A stretch of DNA of 64,000 bases from Diplonema papillatum (GCA_030068145.1 JAPJBO010000937.1:1-64000); one strand, 5' to 3'; shown: positions 43,181-52,744, numbered from the stretch's first letter. Numbers and translations are program-made. Notes: generated by a model from the sequence alone, not told the origin.

Positions 43181-43529
43181 CTGTGTAGTGTACCGGTTCA
43201 CGTGAGCAAGATTCCAACAATAGACGGGCAGGGCAGCTATTACTGAAACCGTCTGAGGCAATGCTTCGTACTACAGATGCCAATACCGGCCCATGGTGGG
43301 ATACAGTGTTGACATGCGTGTTTATCGGTACAGTGCGGAGACCTCGCAGACCTTTAGTTCAAGTCCACCGAAGCGGGAATCAACCCGTCGTGCTGTACTG
43401 CGTGGATACGCCTCCGAACGTGTCAGCTTAAATGCCGCAGTCCCCGGTGGTGCGTTTGACAGGTCTGCGCTGCCAGTAACCGTCAGGTAGACTGCCTGGT
43501 ACACTGGGATTTCCGTAGTAAACCCCCCC

Positions 43530-43637
43530 TAGGGCTATGTAGGATGGAAACGTTGGAAACGTTTCCGTGTCCGTTTCCGTTTCCTTCTTTTTGGCGGCGG
43601 ATGGAAACGCCGTTTCTTTTCAAAAGAAACGGCTGGT
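43530..43637 (-). repeat. GTTTCC-rich MITE-like repeat, copy 3
   Basis: Inverse of 36050-36162, nearly full length, from GGGCTATGTAGGATGGAAAC to AAAAGAAACGGCTGG. Confidence 0.7.
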
Positions 43638-43979
43638 TAAATTTGGATTTGCCCATTTTTTTCACATCTTGAAGAAAAAAAAGATCTTGAAATTTTGTGA
43701 AAAAACGTCAAGGTAGTAGCTGCAGTTTCTGTGCTTTAATGGTTGCTCACACGGCCAATAAAGCTGGGTAGGGCTCGCAGACGCGGTGAGAAGAAGCGGC
43801 GGACACCCGCCGACACGGCACGACGCCCTTCTGCGGACAACGACGTTCACCCGTGAGCCGCCCCCGCAGCGCGACCCATCTGCTGTTACGTAGACACCGA
43901 CTGTGTGCACAGTGCGTTGCTCAGGGTAGTGCAATCACTCTACTGCAACAAACGCCCACCCTGTGACAGTCAGATGAGC

Positions 43980-44180
43980 CTGATCATGAGGTGCCTGTAA
44001 AGATCAGATGCCTGTAAATATCAGATGCCTGTAACGAACAGATGCCTGTGAGGGACAAATGTCTGGGAAAACGATTGTCTGTAGTCACTACTGAGCGAGG
44101 CCTACAGCGAGCTGATTCCTGCAATGAACAGTTGCCTGCTATGCGCAGATGCCTGTCGACAGATCCTGTAATGAACAGAC
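43980..44180. repeat. AGATGCCTGTAA short tandem repeat
   Basis: GATGCCTGTAAAGATCA, GATGCCTGTAAATATCA, GATGCCTGTAACGAACA, GATGCCTGTGAGGGACA and looser copies after; ~17 bp unit. Confidence 0.7.
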
Positions 44181-44244
44181 GGAACGCTCGGATGGAATGA
44201 TGCAAGTGCGTAAACACCACAGGAGAAAAAGTACATGTGCGCCG

Positions 44245-44425
44245 GTAAGGCGAGACTAGAGGCGGCAGTTAAAGTTCGGGAAACCGTAAAGTTCGGGCGA
44301 AGCAAAGTTCGGGCGATGCTAAGTTCTGGAGAATCTGGTAGACTGACTCAAATTACCCAAGGGGACCCAAAACTCGGCAAAAAAACGCAAATGTCGGGCA
44401 CATTAGACCCCGAAACCCAAACTGC
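44245..44425 (-). repeat. CGAACTTT-type element copy 3 joined to a SINE 3' segment
   Basis: Read on the minus strand: SINE tail (TTGGGTTTCGGGGTCTAATG ... AGTCAGTCTACCAG), then GAACTTAGCATCGCCCGAAC units, then GCCTCTAGTCTCGCC and the end. The same SINE tail to short-repeat junction recurs at 44580-44715, so the short repeats may be the tail of the SINE. Confidence 0.6.
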
Positions 44426-44499
44426 TGCCTCTACGCGCGAAGCGCAGCACTTTTTATAGTGTCATTTCAACTTCAAGGGTCTCCATAGGAAGTTTTCCC

Positions 44500-44580
44500 C
44501 CTGGAAATGACACCGTGATGGCAGAGTGAACAGCGCAAGGGCGAGGCACTTTTCCGGTCGACAGTGCTTTACGGGGTTTG
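44500..44580 (+). mobile_element. SINE 5' fragment
   Basis: ACACCGTGATGGCAGAGTGA is the A-box part, like 24700; GGGCGAGGCACTTTTCCGGTC is shared with the body of the minus-strand copy next door. Confidence 0.5.
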
Positions 44581-45000
44581 GAAAGTTCGGAAAGCAGCAA
44601 AGTTCGGGCGAAACCAAGTTGCTAAGTTGTGGTGATGCAGAAGCAAAGTTCGGGCGAAGCTAACTTCTGGTGAAGCAAAGTTTGGGCGATGCTCAGTTCT
44701 GGTAGACTGACTCACGTTACCCAAGGAACCCAAATACCGCGAGTTATTGAAACTCTGCGAAAAACGCAAATTTTGGGCATGATAGACCCCGAAAACCAAC
44801 AACCCCCGAAAATCATTTTCGACCGGAAAAGTGCCTCGCCCGGGTGTCCTCGGCCGGGTTCGAACCCGGGCCTTCAGGCCTGAATTGTGCGGCAAATACC
44901 CGGTGCCGAGTCACGGATCGAGAAAAACCCGGAGCGGGGGAAATGGACTACTAGAAAAACGCGTACGACGGTAGGCTAAAAAAGTGCCCCCGGGCTTCGC
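44580..45000 (-). mobile_element. Full tRNA-derived SINE with short-repeat tail
   Basis: Minus strand from 45000: GCGAAGCCCGGGGGCACTTT, B box GGGTTCGAACCCGG (44855-44870), body GGGGTCTATCATGCCC, AACTCGCGGTATTTGGGTTC, tail AGTCAGTCTACCAGAAC, then CGAACTTTGCTTC-type units down to 44580. The best complete member of the family in the window. Confidence 0.7.
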
Positions 45001-45120
45001 CCCCGACCCCCTAAAAAGTGGGGTTGGCTACAGAGCTATTAGCATATCCTCGTCTCGGACCAAGTAAACAATGTCCGATTCCACTGATTCCGACTCACTG
45101 ATTCGAAATCCGCTGGCTCT

Positions 45121-45804
45121 GTGGCAACAACAGATTTCGTCGCGGACCCGGAGCCCGATCACGAGCCTGAGGCTCGTGCAGACCCGATGAATCTTGAGGA
45201 CCGTAACCTCGATGAGATGCCGGAGGCCGCAAAGCTCTTCTATGGCAAAACCCATCGCATGTATATGCGAAGGGGTAAGAAGCAGTGTCTGCAGGATGCT
45301 CTGACACGTGCTTTAGTCACAAAGAAGTGGAGTGACACTGCATCGGAGGTAGCAGACAAACTTGCCCGTTTCGAAATGAAGCGGAAACGCGAGCAGGGTG
45401 GAGAGAGCAGCGTGTGTGTCGAACCAACCCAAGCTGAGAAGCGTTGTCGGCTTGTTCAGTCTGTTGCCTTACCTACATGTGAAACTGGACTAGGTTATAG
45501 TCTACCTGAACCGAAAAAGGATTCCAGGGTGCTACGGTGGCCGTGCACGTTCTTGGGCGCGTGCCTCGTGTTGGGCGGGTGTTTTGTAACCCGTGAAGTT
45601 CTTTTCTGGCGCAATCCGACGAGACTGGCGCCGAGTTTTGTCTCACAGCTGGTTTCCTTGGGCTGCAACCTCAAGGGAGAGGCAACGACAGGCGCAATTC
45701 ACCTCAAAAAGGACCACACACCCCACTCACAAGGACAACGCACAGTCACTATTTTTTACAAAATTTCAAGATCTTTCTTTTTTCTTTTTTACACAAAGAT
45801 GTAA
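45121..45804 (+). CDS. Hypothetical ORF, probably TE-borne
   Basis: 227 codons, no ATG at the start of the frame; first ATG is PMNLEDRN at about 45187. Acidic start, then KLFYGKTHRMYMRRGKKQC, KWSDTASEVADKLARFEMKR and a hydrophobic stretch (FLGACLVLGGCFVT) that could span a membrane. It ends in an AAGATCTTGAAATTTTGT inverted motif whose mate lies at 43674-43704, so it may belong to a small mobile element of about 43660-45815. It lies antisense inside the kinesin-like intron. Function unknown. Confidence 0.35.
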   Translation: MATTDFVADPEPDHEPEARADPMNLEDRNLDEMPEAAKLFYGKTHRMYMRRGKKQCLQDALTRALVTKKWSDTASEVADKLARFEMKRKREQGGESSVCVEPTQAEKRCRLVQSVALPTCETGLGYSLPEPKKDSRVLRWPCTFLGACLVLGGCFVTREVLFWRNPTRLAPSFVSQLVSLGCNLKGEATTGAIHLKKDHTPHSQGQRTVTIFYKISRSFFFLFYTKM

Positions 45805-46109
45805 AAAAGAAGTAGATAATTTTGAAAAACATGTGGAAAAATGCAAAGATCTTTGTAAATCCATGTTCAGAACCTCCGAAAAGTCCAAAAATCTTCCGGT
45901 CCAAACATTTTTCCGGTCCAATTTTTTTCCGGCCCAATATTTTTCCGAACACGGTAAGTACAACCCAGCATTTAAAACACAAACACCCCTGCTCTGCGCT
46001 GCCAGTAACTGCCAGTAACAGCCAGTAACCGCCAGGTAGACTGCCATGGTACATAAGCTAAAATCAAACGCACCACCCGGATGAACAGAAAAAGAGGTGA
46101 GAGTCGTAC

Positions 46110-46285
46110 CTGTCACGCAATGAGGTAACCGTTGCCTCAAGCTCCGTATTCCTCCCTCTTAGATCCTGATTTTCTCTTAAGAGACGTTGAATTCGGGCAC
46201 TGCCTTCTAACGATTCAGACAAGGAGGAAGGGCGGGGGGACACGTCAGTTGACTCGTCCCCATCATCACAGGCGGGGAGTCGGAC
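46110..46285 (-). CDS. Kinesin-like protein, exon 2
   Basis: 176 bp between ACCACAG|GTCCGA and GACAG|GTACGA. It encodes an acidic, Ser-rich start and a clear heptad coiled coil (RIQRLLRENQDLRGRNTELE, ATVTSLRD). Both splice phases fit exons 1 and 3. Confidence 0.65.
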
Positions 46286-46512
46286 CTGTGGTTATTTCGG
46301 ATTAAGCGAAGCCAGAGATAAACTCTGGATAAACTAAAGCAGGGTTCACTAGGATAGGTTCACAATGCAGACAGTGCTCTAGATTGTCAACAACTCAAGT
46401 TTCGGACACAATGCCCCGGTTGGACAAGAAGAACGCAGTCATAACAACATGAGATGTCGTAGTCTGGCAACTGCTACGCTGGGTTGTTAGCGCAACCAAA
46501 TAGGGCGCACAC

Positions 46513-46647
46513 CTCCGAAGTAATTTCCGATGTGGATTCTAATCGTTTTTCTAAGTCTTTTACGCGCTGGTGAACAAACCCCATTGACGTGTCGTCGTGC
46601 ATTCCGCTTTGTCTCACTGCCGACGCAGGGGAAGCAGTCGAGGCCAT
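46513..46647 (-). CDS. Kinesin-like protein, exon 1
   Basis: ATG at 46647 with an in-frame stop (TAG) four codons upstream, which supports it as the start; 45 codons, including VHQRVKDLEKRLESTSEITS (coiled coil), ending TCGGAG|GTGTGC in phase 0. With exons 2-4 the protein is about 760 residues. Confidence 0.6.
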
Positions 46648-46959
46648 GTTGCCCCCCTATCCCCTGACATTTCCTGTGTGCAATTGAATGCAAAACGAGC
46701 ATGCGATGCGGTCTAGGTGCAGACAAAACGTGTCACTTAATTGCGCAACGTCAAATCGCAGAGTACGAAGGTGAAGTCAGTTCCCTCGGTACGCAAAGTT
46801 CGTGAAGCAGTTGCGTGTGTGGCGGGCAACGCTCACGTTGTCTGCCAAGATCGCGCGGCAACAAAACAGGCCTTCTTAGGCACCTCGTGTCTGTCACTGC
46901 GACCTCGTCAGTCAGTGAGAGCCGCTGTTTCCGGTCAAAGGCGCAAAGATGTGTGGCTT

Positions 46960-47183
46960 TGTTTTATTCTTTCCTTTTGATTGGCAACACTTCAGTCCTG
47001 GTATCGATTTGTGCCTTGTACAGAGCGAACAATAATTGTTGCGGCTAGTTTTTTCTGCCTGAATCAGGAATTCTTCTCGTTGCCCACTGGCCAAAAAATC
47101 GTGAAGACGATGTATTTGCTGCCCAACTGTTACGACATCTTCCCTAGCCGTGCGAGATTCGAGGGAGACACCCCCCCTTGGCG
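46960..47183 (-). CDS. Possible exon, unknown gene (b)
   Basis: Acceptor ATTTCAG|CGCC at 47183; reads PRGGVSLESRTAREDVVTVG, QQIHRLHDFLASGQREEFLI, QAEKTSRNN. The two leading bases complete the codon left by the exon at 47707-47832. The 3' limit is unclear. It may be an upstream gene or a 5' part of the kinesin-like gene, but an in-frame stop before 46647 argues against the latter. Confidence 0.35.
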
Positions 47184-47706
47184 CTGAAATCGAGGTTCGT
47201 GTGACATACGCTGCGCAAGTTACGCCTCTGGACAATCGTGTATGTGCTGTGCATCGGCGAGCTGACAAGAAAGGTAGAGGTGCCTAAAAATAGAAGTGGT
47301 GGCGGCGCCTGATGAATGTTGTGATGTTGGGTGAAAGTCCTCCGGCTCTGTTCCTGAACCCGATACTGTTCACTCTTGGGTGATGGGGTGACAATAATTT
47401 GGGGGTTCCTTCACTTTCTAGCGTTATTGTGGTTTAGAGTGTTGCATGTGTTGTTGAACTTTGAGGTGCTTTAGAGGTGTCATTTTCTACCTAAGCTGCC
47501 AAACTTGATTTTGTTCGTGTAAGTACACGAACCCAGAAGAAGCGAGAATCATCTCGCGGTGCCGTCTCGCACTTTTCTTTTGTTCTTGATAAAAGACAAT
47601 TGCGCCGGTTCTGGTCACCCTCGTTGTCAACAAGGTTGGGTGTGCTGTTCTGTGCCTGTTCTAGACGTTTCGTTTCGTCTCTTAGATGACTATAACCAGC
47701 ACTCAC

Positions 47707-47832
47707 AGGTTGCCGGGTAAGACGGAGGGGCCGGTTGCGGCAGAGTCGCCCCGTACCACTTTCTCAGTACAGCTTCGGCCGGCTTGAACTTTGGGTCCAT
47801 GCATCCGTTCTCGGGGCCGCCAAACGCAGCAT
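47707..47832 (-). CDS. Possible exon, unknown gene (a)
   Basis: Acceptor TTCCACAG|ATGCTG and a consensus donor ACCT|GTGAGT; reads AAFGGPENGCMDPKFKPAEA, VLRKWYGATLPQPAPPSYPA, T. Phase 1 at the donor fits exon (b). No domain recognised. Confidence 0.4.
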
Positions 47833-47882
47833 CTGTGGAATGGTTGACATGTGTACACGGTGGACCGGGGTAATGAGCTGAC

Positions 47883-47996
47883 CGGTCAGTTTTTGACCGG
47901 TCAGCTGAGAAGGTTATGCGGTCATTGACCGCATACCTTGCGGTCAATGACCGCACCCTTGCGGTCAATGACCGCAACATTGCGGTCATTGTGCCG
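47883..47996. repeat. Tandem palindromes GCGGTCAATGACCGC
   Basis: Two GACCGGTCAG units are followed by four or five copies of a 15 bp odd palindrome (GCGGTCA-A-TGACCGC and the variant with central T) spaced 18-20 bp. Confidence 0.8.
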
Positions 47997-48089
47997 TCAT
48001 GGCGCCTTCCGCACCAGTGAGCATGCACAGCAGCAGACTACAATCGGAGCGGTCATCCTCGCCTCTTTGGTTGACGGCCAAAGTGACAC

Positions 48090-48520
48090 GTGGTCTTGAA
48101 GCAGCCAACAACGTTGTAAATAAGAGGTTTTGCGGGATTCAAAACTTGGGCAACAGCTGGTACTTGGGGGCCATCCTACAGTTTCTTCAATGTACAACAT
48201 GGTCAACCGCATCGCGTCGGTCTGCGAATGACGCTTGCAACAACCTCACGACTATTCTTCAGCAAGACGTCGAAACAGGAACACTGTCACGCCATATTGT
48301 CCCGAATCCGCAAGTGTATGCCTGAGAAATCTCAAGGAAACGCGCAGCAGGATGCATCGGAGCTTCTTGAGAGTGGGTTCGGCTTGTTCCCGGTGGCTGC
48401 AACTGATGGAACGGCCTACTTCGAAACACATCCAGACCTCGCAATGTTATCATTCTGCCAACACGATTTACTGAAGTGCAGAGACTGTGAACAGGAGAAG
48501 GAAGTTTGTATTGTGTATTG
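48090..48520 (+). pseudogene. Ubiquitin-specific protease (USP) fragment, inactive
   Basis: CGIQNLGNSWYLGAILQFLQ is the USP Cys box (GLxNLGNTCYxNAxLQ), but the catalytic Cys is Trp (TGG). After a frameshift near 48320, NAQQDASELL matches the QQDAxEFL box, and LLKCRDCEQEKEV looks like a zinc-binding pair. No His box follows: the sequence runs into repeat DNA derived from the hAT of 61-64 kb. Likely a broken host gene piece; a functional pseudo-USP is less likely given the frameshift. Confidence 0.6.
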
Positions 48521-48524
48521 TGTC

Positions 48525-48965
48525 ATGTCTTGTTGCCAAGAAGACCGCAGTTGTCCGCCCTGCTCTCTGTGGTGGGCAGTAGTGACAACCACAAAGAGGA
48601 GCACCCTGTCGGGTACATGAAAGTGCACATCAACTTTGCCGCAGTCCCTGTGGACTACAAAGCGGCTATAGCGATTCTTGCTGTTTGGATACCTGCAGTG
48701 CTGACCCATTACCTTGAAAAAATTTCCGCGCCTGCGGCGCTGGTATTAGCTTATGTAATGTTACATGTCGTTTTGCCAAGAAGACCGCAGCTGTCCGCCC
48801 TGCTATCGCAGATAACCGCCAGGCGACACTTGCCTTCTTCGCATGGCTTTTTTGCTTCCGAAGGACAGTCTCTGTGGTGGACAGTAGTGACAACTACAAA
48901 GTTGCCACAGTCTCTGTGGACTACAAAGCGGCTAGCAATTCTTGCTGTGTGGCGCTACCTCCGAT
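48525..48965 (+). repeat. Deletion derivatives of the 61-64 kb hAT element
   Basis: TTGCCAAGAAGACCGCAG followed by TGTCCGCCCTGC occurs twice (48534, 48774) and matches the transposase start at 60960. CACTTGCCTTCTTCGCATGG matches the transposase end region at 63645. CTCTGTGGTGGACAGTAGTG is repeated too. The same pieces occur at 52790-53030. Confidence 0.55.
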
Positions 48966-49329
48966 GAGCAAAACCCACTTGCACGTGCCGCATTTCGTCC
49001 GAACACCCCACGCCCTCAACACAGTGTCGGTCTGAGCTCCACACGCACCAAGTGCCACGAGGACCCTGAAAAGTGCTCTGTAAATCATTTGGTAGGATTT
49101 TACGTGGGGCTCAGAGCTCAAGCTACTTCCCTGTAACCAGGGGATTAGTTTCCGTTGCGGATTTAGACCGACGGTCTAAATCTGCAAACCAGCATACATG
49201 GCGCTAACCACCACTTCACCACTTCACCGATTTTGCGTTTCTTTTTTTTGACACCACTTCAGGCAGGCTATAAGCTTCATTTCTCGTCGGATTTCCAAAT
49301 TCCGTCAGATATGCCGTTTTTGTTGGCTG

Positions 49330-49415
49330 GCCAATTTTACCCCCCCCCCCCCCCCCCCCCCCCCCATCCCACCCCCCCCACCCCCACCCCCCCCACCACC
49401 CCCCCACCTCCTGGC
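49330..49415. repeat. C-tract, (C)nA
   Basis: About 25 consecutive C, then CCCCCACCCCC variations over ~80 bp. Open frames across it are artefacts. Confidence 0.8.
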
Positions 49416-49744
49416 TACGAGTATCATTACTAGTTTCTCGTTCACCACTCTGGCCAGTTCTTCTTCCGTACCATGCATGCTCCCACTCTGACTTGTCGTC
49501 ACTGCAAATGCCGCAATTGCCGCTCCACTTCTGACTGAGAGTCACACTGGCCTTGTGGCAGTACAGAGCCAACGACAAACCTAGAAGCGGGGATCGCAAA
49601 ACGTTGTATCAAGAAGACGCTCGAGATGTATTTTCTTGAAGTTAGTCAAGAAATAAGAACATGAAAAAGCCGACTAGCAGACAGCACTTGAGAACTCATG
49701 GACTTCTGACAACAGTGACACGGTATTGGAAAAACTAAGTCCTC

Positions 49745-50213
49745 TCATGCACAAAACGAATTCCTCCAGTTGAGCACCCAGTCGCGTACTCCTTTGTAGT
49801 CGTTGTACAAGCAGAACTGGAGTCTTCTATCACGAACAGCGATGAACGACTGGATGTACGCTTCCATGTCTGCCTCTGCCACACCATTGACGTCGGTGTA
49901 GTCCGCGACATTCGCTAGGGTGAGGAGCTCTTGCAACGTCGCATCCTCCATCTGTGAACGCAGCCTTGTTTTCACAAGCTTTAACTGCGAGAAGAGACGC
50001 TCTGAGGTGGCATTGGCTAGTGGCAGGGAGGAGGGACATGTTGAGCAGCTCAGTTGTGCGTGGATACTCCTCCCGGAGGTTTCTGTTGTTCAAGAACAGA
50101 GGAACTGCCGCCACCGATCTCGCCCGTGGTGTTGGGCGCACTGCAGGCTTCTTCGGAGCACGCTGGCTTGAAGCTTGGCTGAAGCCGCAGTCTAAGAGAC
50201 GCTTTTGTGACAT
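49745..50213 (-). pseudogene. Internally deleted hAT transposase
   Basis: Minus strand starts MSQKRLLDCGFSQASSQRAP, a plausible transposase N-terminus. After about 60 codons it passes straight to the C-terminal hAT block: PLANATSERLFSQLKLVKT, RLRSQMEDATLQELLTLANV, DMEAYIQSFIAVRDRRLQF, with one frame change between them near 50030. The catalytic core is missing. Different subfamily from the two larger hAT copies. Confidence 0.65.
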
Positions 50214-50489
50214 AATTTATATACCAACCCAGATCCCTAATCTAAGCTGAATGTGTGCTGGTAAATCGCTGGCGCCAAATAGATCAATCACATGCAAACT
50301 GGAGATCACTTGGTACAAGGCACTGTCAACTCGGAAAGAATCTGATCAAGGGCTGCCTCTGAGCCTAGATTCATTCCGGGGTGGGGCGGTGCTTTGAACT
50401 GTCAAGATTTAAGCAAAGCATCTGTGTTGGTTCCTGTCTGTACGCCCTGTAATAATGTGTCTCCTACTCGGCACACTACCCGCACCGCA

Positions 50490-50645
50490 CCCGGGCCTAC
50501 TCCCACTCAGCCCACCACCCGCCCCCTGGCCCACTCGGCCCAGCCCCGCCCAGCGCCCCACAGCCCTGTGCGCCCCACAGCCCTGCCCAGCGCCCCACAG
50601 CCCCGCCCAGAGCCCACAGCCCCGCGCCCGACCCCTACAACTTTT
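50490..50645. repeat. GCCCCACAGCCC minisatellite
   Basis: C-rich 12-18 bp units (CAGCGCCCCACAGCCCTG, CCCAGCGCCCCACAGCCC). It gives a Pro/Ala/His reading on the plus strand without other coding evidence. Confidence 0.7.
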
Positions 50646-50649
50646 TTCC

Positions 50650-51410
50650 ATCCAAGCCCGTTTTTTGCACTTTTTTTTTTTTATTTTTTGAGCCGCCCGG
50701 ATTTCCAAATTCCGTCAGTTGACGGAATTTGGAATGGGAAGCTAATGCCCTGCTTCAGGGGTTATTCTAATCCCCGAAATTCTGAAAAATCCCGGTTAAA
50801 AAATCTTTGATATGGCCAGAAAAAATTTTCCCCCACGCTGCGCGTGGGAAAGCATGGATTGCTGAAGCAAGCAGTGTCCCACACAGTAGTGTCATACGTT
50901 AGCACAGTGTCGACCACAGCGCTACCACTAAAACCAAATGCGGTGAGCGACATCTCTTTTAGTTTCAAAATCCTTTCAGGCCTGTGAGCTTCAGGATAGC
51001 AAACGATCCTCCAGTGACTGATTACTGGGTGCGATGGAAAACTCAATCTGGCTGCTGCTTCTCCACTTTGTTGTAGCCTTCACTTGTCAGTCCCAGTGGG
51101 CACTACGGCATGATGGCCTCAACGCCGTTCAACGAATCGAGGCAGGGCGAAGCTGCTCACGACAGGCGCCCCCCAACACGCTAATCTCAACGCCCCTCAT
51201 GCCCCATAGATATTTCTGGACCACATCGCTGGCAAGCTGTGTACACACAAAACAGCAACTACGACTCCAGGATCTGAGCCTGTAGCCTGGGTCCCTTCCA
51301 AAAAGTTTTCACCAGAAATCCCCATGGTTAAAAAATCTTTTTTCACCGGCCTGTTTTCAGAATTTTTTTTTTTTTGGTGAAAAAAAAATTTTTAACCATA
51401 CAGGATAATC
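50650..51410. other. Unassigned DNA
   Basis: An inverted repeat ATTTCCAAATTCCGTCAG/TTGACGGAATTTGGAAT lies at 50700-50738; a direct partner GGATTTCCAAATTCCGTCAG is at 49289. A short ORF at 51034 has a signal-peptide-like start (MENSIWLLLLHFVVAFTC) but nothing else supports it. Confidence 0.3.
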
Positions 51411-51411
51411 C

Positions 51412-51665
51412 CTGCACCACTTCACCACTTCATCATGACACTCACTGCTCGCCGCTTCACCACTTCATGCCTTGCTGCGCTTAGCCACTTCATCGTCATG
51501 CCTTACTTCGCCACTTCACCGCTTCACCGTGCTCCGCCATTTCACCACTTCATGCCGTACTGCGCTTAGCCACTTCATCGTCACCACTTCATGCTTTACT
51601 GCGCCAGTTCACCACTTCATACCGCACTGCGCCAGTTCACCGCTTCATCCTTGTCAGCACTTCAT
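51412..51665. repeat. CACCACTTCATGC degenerate minisatellite
   Basis: Repeats of CGC(C/T)(A/T)(C/G)TTCACCACTTCATG, with TGCGCTTAGCCACTTCATCG twice. About 11 bp base unit in a looser 30-60 bp pattern. Confidence 0.75.
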
Positions 51666-52500
51666 TGTGCTGTGTCAAAATCAGAAAACACGCGCGACCA
51701 AACTTTTGTTTTCCGATTCCTTTGGAATCCGGTGCCAAACACCTTCCTGGTGAGTGGTTCGTCACGCGCTTGGCATTCCCACGATGAATCGACACAACTG
51801 CTCGTGTACTTCCGCGCTTGAACTCGTGCTTCCTCTGCATCTCCTTTCCGTCCAGTTTTGGACGTTTCACAGTTTGAGGTCTCCACCGCCATTTGGGAAC
51901 GTGCACTGCTACCTGCTCCGGACGCTATCAAGAATGGCCACAGGAGACGGGGCTTTTGTTCCGGACGAAACGCACACCGCGACAACGGATGTGGGGTACG
52001 ACACAAGGCCCAGCATGACGTGCGCGACTTTCTGCTGGCCCTGTTTTCCCAGCTCAACAGAGAGCATCGGCACAGTGGTGAAAGGGTGTGACTCCTTTCC
52101 TCCGTAAGTTCACAGCAAAGTTTCAAAGTTTGACTGCTTCAAGTGATGTAAACGTGCTGCGAAACCCGGCGATTCACTAAGTGGATGCCCCGCTCCTTGT
52201 CTTGAAGAGACGTTGGTCGGCGCCGGAGACATCTGGACGAACAAGTGGAAGTGCATTGCGCAGGCTGACTGCGGCGGACGGTTGGGTTCCAAACCAGCTA
52301 CTCTACTGAAAAGCCACACAAGGTGCTCAAACGTTGATGCTAGTGAATGCTGACTGGCCCCGGCCCCACACAAGACAAGCTGAGGGGGAAAAAAGTACAC
52401 TACCTCGGATAGCACCACGGCTCGTAGTTTTTTTGTTTTTCACCACTTCTCGAGCGTCTGCCTCGCCGCAAGTTAGCACCATGTATGGCAAACCAGACTT
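51666..52500. other. Unassigned DNA
   Basis: Overlapping open frames on both strands at 51750-52120; none has a recognised domain. Confidence 0.3.
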
Positions 52501-52505
52501 GGCCC

Positions 52506-52592
52506 AGTGGCTTATATATGGGTCTGGTGCTCGGACCAAGTCCGAGCACAGTGGCTTATATATGGGTCTGGTGCTCGGACCAAGTCCGAGCA
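52506..52592 (+). repeat. Two-copy 43 bp repeat with hairpin
   Basis: AGTGGCTTATATATGGGTCT, then GGTGCTCGGACCAAGTCCGAGCA-type hairpin (8 bp stem), twice in tandem, then an A13 run. The GTCCGAGCA-plus-A-run ending recurs at 53815. Confidence 0.75.
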
Positions 52593-52744
52593 ACGAAAAA
52601 AAAAAAAAAGCACAGAATGCCCCGGCTGAGGGGCCCAGTAGTAGTGCTACAGTACAGCAGTCACACTAGCAGTACACAGCACCGGTTACTGCACCTTTGG
52701 ATAAGCAACGTACAGCCTCAATTTTGGAGCCTGCGACTGGCCCA

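Larger units (their letters stand above)
43181..46109 (-). other. Intron 3 territory of the kinesin-like gene (2nd intron), repeat-filled
   Basis: 2.9 kb intron with GT/AG ends that match in phase. It contains the GTTTCC repeat (43530-43635), CGAACTTT repeats, two SINE-related pieces, a complete SINE and a plus-strand ORF (45121-45804). Short repeats GCGCTGCCAGTAACCGTCAG / GCGCTGCCAGTAACTGCCAG lie near both ends (43468 and 45996). Confidence 0.6.

Noticed and set aside
49216-49599. Gly-rich ORF and Pro-rich ORF
   Set aside because: Product of the C-tract read on either strand.
50455-50691. Pro/Ala/His-rich ORF
   Set aside because: Minisatellite translation with no start context or splice evidence.
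51034-51285. Secreted small protein (MENSIWLLLL...)
   Set aside because: Signal-like start only; isolated ORF in repeat-rich DNA with no further support.
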